Positions 8,007 to 10,279 of a stretch of DNA of 10,279 nucleotides are shown piece by piece (position 1 is the first letter of the stretch; each line of letters begins with the position of its first letter). The position numbers and the translations under genes were made by a program. The stretch is from a bacterium (lineage in GTDB: Bacteria > Bacillota_I > Bacilli_A > RF39 > UBA660), in contig RKAV01000049.1 of NCBI GenBank assembly GCA_014846175.1, forward strand, positions 1 through 10,279. The letters run 5' to 3'. The notes under the pieces were generated by a model. The model did no database searches. It had not been told where the DNA came from and saw nothing but the letters and a program-made list of their open reading frames with translations.

Positions 8007-8135
8007 AATTATAGTATTCTAATACAATGCATTTTACATGATAGTAGCATTTTCTTTTGGTGATAAAAATCTCAGTAAAATCTTAAACAAAATTTATTTG
8101 CAGTATTTTCAATACTATGATACGATTATTTTGAG
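8007..8135 (+). promoter_or_regulatory. CRISPR leader
   Basis: AT-rich, non-coding stretch directly before the first repeat. It ends in TTTTGAG, close to the ATTTGAG leader-anchoring sequence known from type II-A systems, where Cas1-Cas2-Csn2 insert new spacers. Possible promoters are TTGCAG (8098-8103) with TACGAT (8121-8126) at 17 bases, or TATGAT (8116-8121) without a good -35; both would start transcription within about eight bases of the first repeat. Two inverted repeats of the form GTATT...AATAC lie in it (8013-8026 and 8102-8116). The exact left border is arbitrary. Confidence 0.65.
8102..8116. repeat. Inverted repeat in the leader
   Basis: AGTATT-TTC-AATACT, six perfect pairs around three bases, lies 20-34 bases before the first repeat, between the candidate -35 and -10 boxes. 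It could be an operator, an integration-complex site or a hairpin if transcribed. Confidence 0.45.
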
Positions 8136-8698
8136 GTTACAGGGCCCTGTAGATTTTTAGTAATGTATAACATAAATTTAAACCTTTAGAAAAAAAGGAA
8201 GGTTACAGGGCCCTGTAGATTTTTAGTAATGTATAACAAGTAGATAAATATACTTATGGAAAAATGAGTTACAGGGCCCTGTAGATTTTTAGTAATGTAT
8301 AACCAAATATTAAGGATCCTAATGATGACAAGGGTTACAGGGCCCTGTAGATTTTTAGTAATGTATAACGTAGGTTCTTTTCCTCCTAAATAACCAGTAG
8401 TTACAGGACCCTGTAGATTTTTAGTAATGTATAACATTGCAAGATATGTTAGATAATCTTATATGTTACAGGACCCTGTAGATTTTTAGTAATGTATAAC
8501 AAATATGTAAGGAATTAGGAATGAAACCAGGTTACAGGACCCTGTAGATTTTTAGTAATGTATAACTTGACAATGAAAGATTAAATAAAGATTATGGTTA
8601 CAGGACCCTGTAGATTTTTAGTAATGTATAACATTTTTCTCCTTTCTATAAAAAAAGTATAGGTTACAGGACCCTGTAGATTTTTAGTAATGTAAAAT
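8136..8698 (+). CRISPR. Type II-A CRISPR array, 9 repeats and 8 spacers
   Basis: Repeats are 36 bp, starting GTTACAGG and ending GTAATGTATAAC, at 8136, 8202, 8268, 8334, 8400, 8465, 8531, 8597 and 8663. Spacers are 30 bp except the fifth (8436-8464), which is 29. Repeat base 9 is G in repeats 1-4 and A in repeats 5-9; the G form makes a perfect 12-bp palindrome ACAGGGCCCTGT. The last repeat (8663-8698) is degenerate at its 3' end (TGTAAAAT for TGTATAAC), which marks the oldest end. The tracrRNA at 9824-9937 is complementary to the plus-strand repeat, so crRNAs are read left to right. I could not assign any spacer to a target. Confidence 0.98.
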
Positions 8699-8746
8699 AA
8701 TATTTATAAAAAAAGCATATATAAGTTTTGCTAACATGGAGGTATT
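8699..8746 (+). promoter_or_regulatory. Array-csn2 junction
   Basis: Only 48 bases separate the last repeat from the csn2 start. I find no plus-strand terminator. GGAGG (8738-8742) is the ribosome site. A TATATA at 8718-8723 might be a -10 box but has no -35 partner, so the pre-crRNA transcript may well continue into csn2. Confidence 0.4.
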
Positions 8747-9799
8747 ATGGAAATTGTTACAGTATTTAATGAAAAGGAAATAAAAATCAATTTAAACAAT
8801 AATGCTATATTTTTTGGAAAAAATACTACTGTGAAGAACAAATTTATTAGTGAGCTAATTGAAAAACTCTTAAAAAACAGTAAAGAATTAGAAATTAATG
8901 GAAGACAGTTTAATAATAGCGACTATAACATAATAAATATAGATGAAAATACTGACTTTAGTAGTGAATTTAAATTTACAAAGAATAACACTTTAAAGAA
9001 ACTAATATATAGTGACATAGAAAAGAAAATTGATGAAAGAAAAATTATAGATTGTACTAATGAAATATTTGATGTAATTGATGATAAAGTTAATAGTTTA
9101 TTAAATAGAAAAATTAATAAGAAGAGTGATAACAATATTACATTTCAAATTGAAATTCCTAATATGTATTTAATAATTGATAAATTTACAAACATTTATG
9201 TAGATAATATTTTATTAAGCGATAAAGAAATATCAAAATCTATGAAACGTAAATTGCTTTATCAATTATACTTTTTAGATATTAAATCTTTAGTAGATAA
9301 ACCAACAATTGTTATAATCAATAACTTTGATGTTTATCTAAATAGTGATGAAATCATTTCAGTTTTAAATAGTATTAATAATTTATCTAGTGATAATTGC
9401 CACTTTATAATAAGTAGCTGCAATAATATTTTTGAATACTTAGATATAAACAATTTTAGTGTTTACAAAATATCAAACGAGGTAATATCAATTAATAGAA
9501 TGGATAAATCTATTAAAAACTTTCTAATTAAAGAAGAGTATAATCAAAAAAATAAAGATATCCCATTTGACGAGTTCTACAGTAATAACGAGGGGCTAAT
9601 AAGTAATATTGAAGTAAATAAAATTAAGGAAAATGTATTTACTAGAATGCCGTCAGCATTTGGAAAAATTCTTAATTCTGATAATATAAAAATAATGACA
9701 AACAAGCCTAAAAATATTATTTCTGAATATATAATTTGTGCTAATAAAAAAGATAAAAAACTTTTTGAAGAAATTGTTCAAGAATTTATTGACCATTAA
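8747..9799 (+). CDS. csn2: Csn2-like CRISPR adaptation protein (long form)
   Basis: A 350-residue, Lys/Asn/Ile-rich protein between the array and the tracrRNA gene. Csn2 proteins form a tetrameric ring on DNA ends and help Cas1-Cas2 and Cas9 acquire spacers. What is seen: an N-terminal beta start (MEIVTVFNEKEIKINL), a broken P-loop GKNTTVKN (24-31, Gly and Thr lost), a helical middle (about 85-130), then IIDKFTNIYVDN and a Walker-B-like strand TIVIINNFD (187-195) with Asn in place of the acidic pair, then a strand CHFIISSC (218-225). This order and the degenerate ATPase motifs fit the Csn2 fold. A C-terminal extension of about 95 residues follows. Length fits the long Csn2 subfamilies (about 320-350) rather than the 220-residue kind. 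It faces cas2, unlike usual type II-A loci. Identity rests on context and motif pattern, not on a strong match. Confidence 0.72.
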   Translation: MEIVTVFNEKEIKINLNNNAIFFGKNTTVKNKFISELIEKLLKNSKELEINGRQFNNSDYNIINIDENTDFSSEFKFTKNNTLKKLIYSDIEKKIDERKIIDCTNEIFDVIDDKVNSLLNRKINKKSDNNITFQIEIPNMYLIIDKFTNIYVDNILLSDKEISKSMKRKLLYQLYFLDIKSLVDKPTIVIINNFDVYLNSDEIISVLNSINNLSSDNCHFIISSCNNIFEYLDINNFSVYKISNEVISINRMDKSIKNFLIKEEYNQKNKDIPFDEFYSNNEGLISNIEVNKIKENVFTRMPSAFGKILNSDNIKIMTNKPKNIISEYIICANKKDKKLFEEIVQEFIDH

Positions 9800-9817
9800 A
9801 GAAAAATGTAGTAAGAT
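9789..9817 (+). promoter_or_regulatory. Promoter of the tracrRNA
   Basis: TTGACC (9789-9794, five of six to consensus) and TAAGAT (9812-9817) are separated by exactly 17 bases. The -35 box overlaps the last codons of csn2 (stop at 9797-9799). Transcription would start near 9824. Confidence 0.6.
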
Positions 9818-9823
9818 TAAGTT

Positions 9824-9937
9824 GTCCTAAGAAGGACATACATTACTAAAAATTTACAGGTTTCTGTAATAAGGCTCAACGGCCTTAGGTTTAATCTAAC
9901 CTTAAAGATTACAAAGCAGGTTAACTCCTGCTTTTTT
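9824..9937 (+). ncRNA. tracrRNA
   Basis: Trans-activating RNA that pairs with the repeat and scaffolds Cas9. From the predicted start it holds a small hairpin (GTCCT-AAGA-AGGAC, 9824-9837), an anti-repeat at about 9835-9870 identical to the reverse complement of the repeat at 29 or 30 of 36 positions depending on repeat variant, a nexus hairpin TAAGGC-TCAACG-GCCTTA (9870-9887), a second hairpin AGGTT-TAATCT-AACCT (9887-9902) and a terminator (9913-9937). The nexus resembles AAGGC-type nexus hairpins of other type II-A tracrRNAs. In the duplex only repeat base C10 faces U (9861) unpaired over the first 20 bases, G-U pairs included. The predicted length is about 114 nt. The 5' end rests on promoter prediction. 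Confidence 0.9.
9913..9937 (+). terminator. Intrinsic terminator of the tracrRNA
   Basis: AAAGCAGG-TTAACT-CCTGCTTT forms an eight-pair stem with a six-base loop and runs into six T (9932-9937). Such a terminator hairpin is often also bound by Cas9. Confidence 0.9.
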
Positions 9938-9942
9938 GTGTT

Positions 9943-9971
9943 AAAAAAGAAATAGTACTTTTCTATTTCTT
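9943..9971 (-). terminator. Intrinsic terminator of the cas operon
   Basis: On the minus strand AAGAAATAG-AAAAGTA-CTATTTCTT forms a nine-pair stem followed by T's. It starts one base after the TGA stop of cas2 and keeps cas-operon transcription out of the convergent tracrRNA gene. Confidence 0.75.
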
Positions 9972-9972
9972 A

Positions 9973-10279
9973 TCATTCAAAAACCAATAAATTTTCTATA
10001 GATATATCTTCTCCCACACTTTTTTCACCTGAAAACATTATCATATTATTATATTGATTTTCAGTCACTTGTAAAAGTCTTATATTTCCACTTTTAGGAG
10101 CATTTATTTTTAATCTATTAATATGTTTATTTAAATCATCATTGTTTTTACAAATTCTCGAATAAACTGAAAATTGCATCATTATAAAACCATCATCTAA
10201 CAAATATTTTCTAAATTTAGTTGCTGTCTTTTTTTCTTTTTCCGTTACCATCGGTAAATCAAACATTACAATTATTCTC
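9973..10279 (-). CDS. cas2: Cas2 (5' end cut by the window edge)
   Basis: Cas2 forms the core of the Cas1-Cas2 spacer integrase. Reading upstream of the internal ATG at 10264-10266 gives RIIVMFDLPMV, the normal Cas2 start, and base 10279 fits the last G of an ATG beginning just outside. The protein would then be 102 residues, normal for type II Cas2, with the conserved Asp of MFDLP at position 8. Further family marks are RKYLLDDGFIMMQFSVYSRI and the C-terminal IRLLQVTENQYNNMIMFSGE. It is the last gene of its operon: a terminator begins right after its TGA, which is itself followed by TAA. Cas1 and Cas9 are expected to the right. Orientation is opposite to csn2, the array and the tracrRNA. Confidence 0.96.
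   Translation of the reverse strand, partial: RIIVMFDLPMVTEKEKKTATKFRKYLLDDGFIMMQFSVYSRICKNNDDLNKHINRLKINAPKSGNIRLLQVTENQYNNMIMFSGEKSVGEDISIENLLVFE

Noticed and set aside
8186..8437. Minus-strand open frame with repeated LYITKNLQGPVT peptide
   Set aside because: It is the translation of the CRISPR repeats; the period is the repeat-spacer unit and there is no ribosome site.
8136..8698. Type II-C assignment, because of a -10-like hexamer in the repeat
   Set aside because: A csn2-like gene and a TTTTGAG leader end point to type II-A.
8923..9135. Minus-strand open frame of 70 codons, hydrophobic
   Set aside because: Antisense to csn2; its Leu/Ser/Phe content is the mirror of Lys/Asn/Ile-rich codons.

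Overview
The window is very AT-rich DNA from a low-GC Firmicutes/Mollicutes-like bacterium (Bacilli or Erysipelotrichia grade). The evidence is the cca-dnaD-nth gene order, AGGAGG-type ribosome binding sites, extended -10 promoters (TGCTATAAT) and a type II-A CRISPR locus. The standard genetic code fits: Trp is TGG in the intact genes and dnaD ends at TGA. The sequence does not allow a species call.

Left part (1-6736, all minus strand). From right to left in transcription order: a five-LysM N-acetylmuramoyl-L-alanine amidase without a signal peptide and with its own terminator; an operon cca-dnaD-nth with an extended -10 promoter, a TTG start for cca and overlapping gene ends; then a two-gene ABC importer operon of the OpuC/EgtUV type (ATPase with CBS domains, then a fused permease plus substrate-binding protein). 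The start of another gene is just visible at the left edge.

Middle (6737-7970): a decayed two-component system. An OmpR/VanR-like response regulator is readable from end to end but carries about three frameshifts, four in-frame stops and a CTG where the start should be. The following sensor kinase keeps only its N-terminal membrane part. Its promoter and an 11-bp-spaced direct repeat (probable autoregulatory site) are still visible upstream.

Right part (about 7972-10279): a type II-A CRISPR-Cas locus in an unusual arrangement. A leader ending in TTTTGAG precedes an array of nine 36-bp repeats and eight 29-30 bp spacers, read on the plus strand. It is followed without an obvious terminator by a csn2-like gene (350 aa, long form), then by a tracrRNA with its own promoter and terminator. 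Facing it on the minus strand is cas2, cut by the window edge by only about two bases; cas1 and cas9 are expected beyond the edge. Leader end, degenerate last repeat and tracrRNA complementarity all give the same array polarity.

The most interesting signals are the co-oriented array-csn2-tracrRNA block convergent to the cas operon, the predicted tracrRNA fold (5' hairpin, nearly bulge-free repeat duplex, possible pseudoknot), the G/A repeat change that dates the array, and a common reading-frame phase of the spacers.
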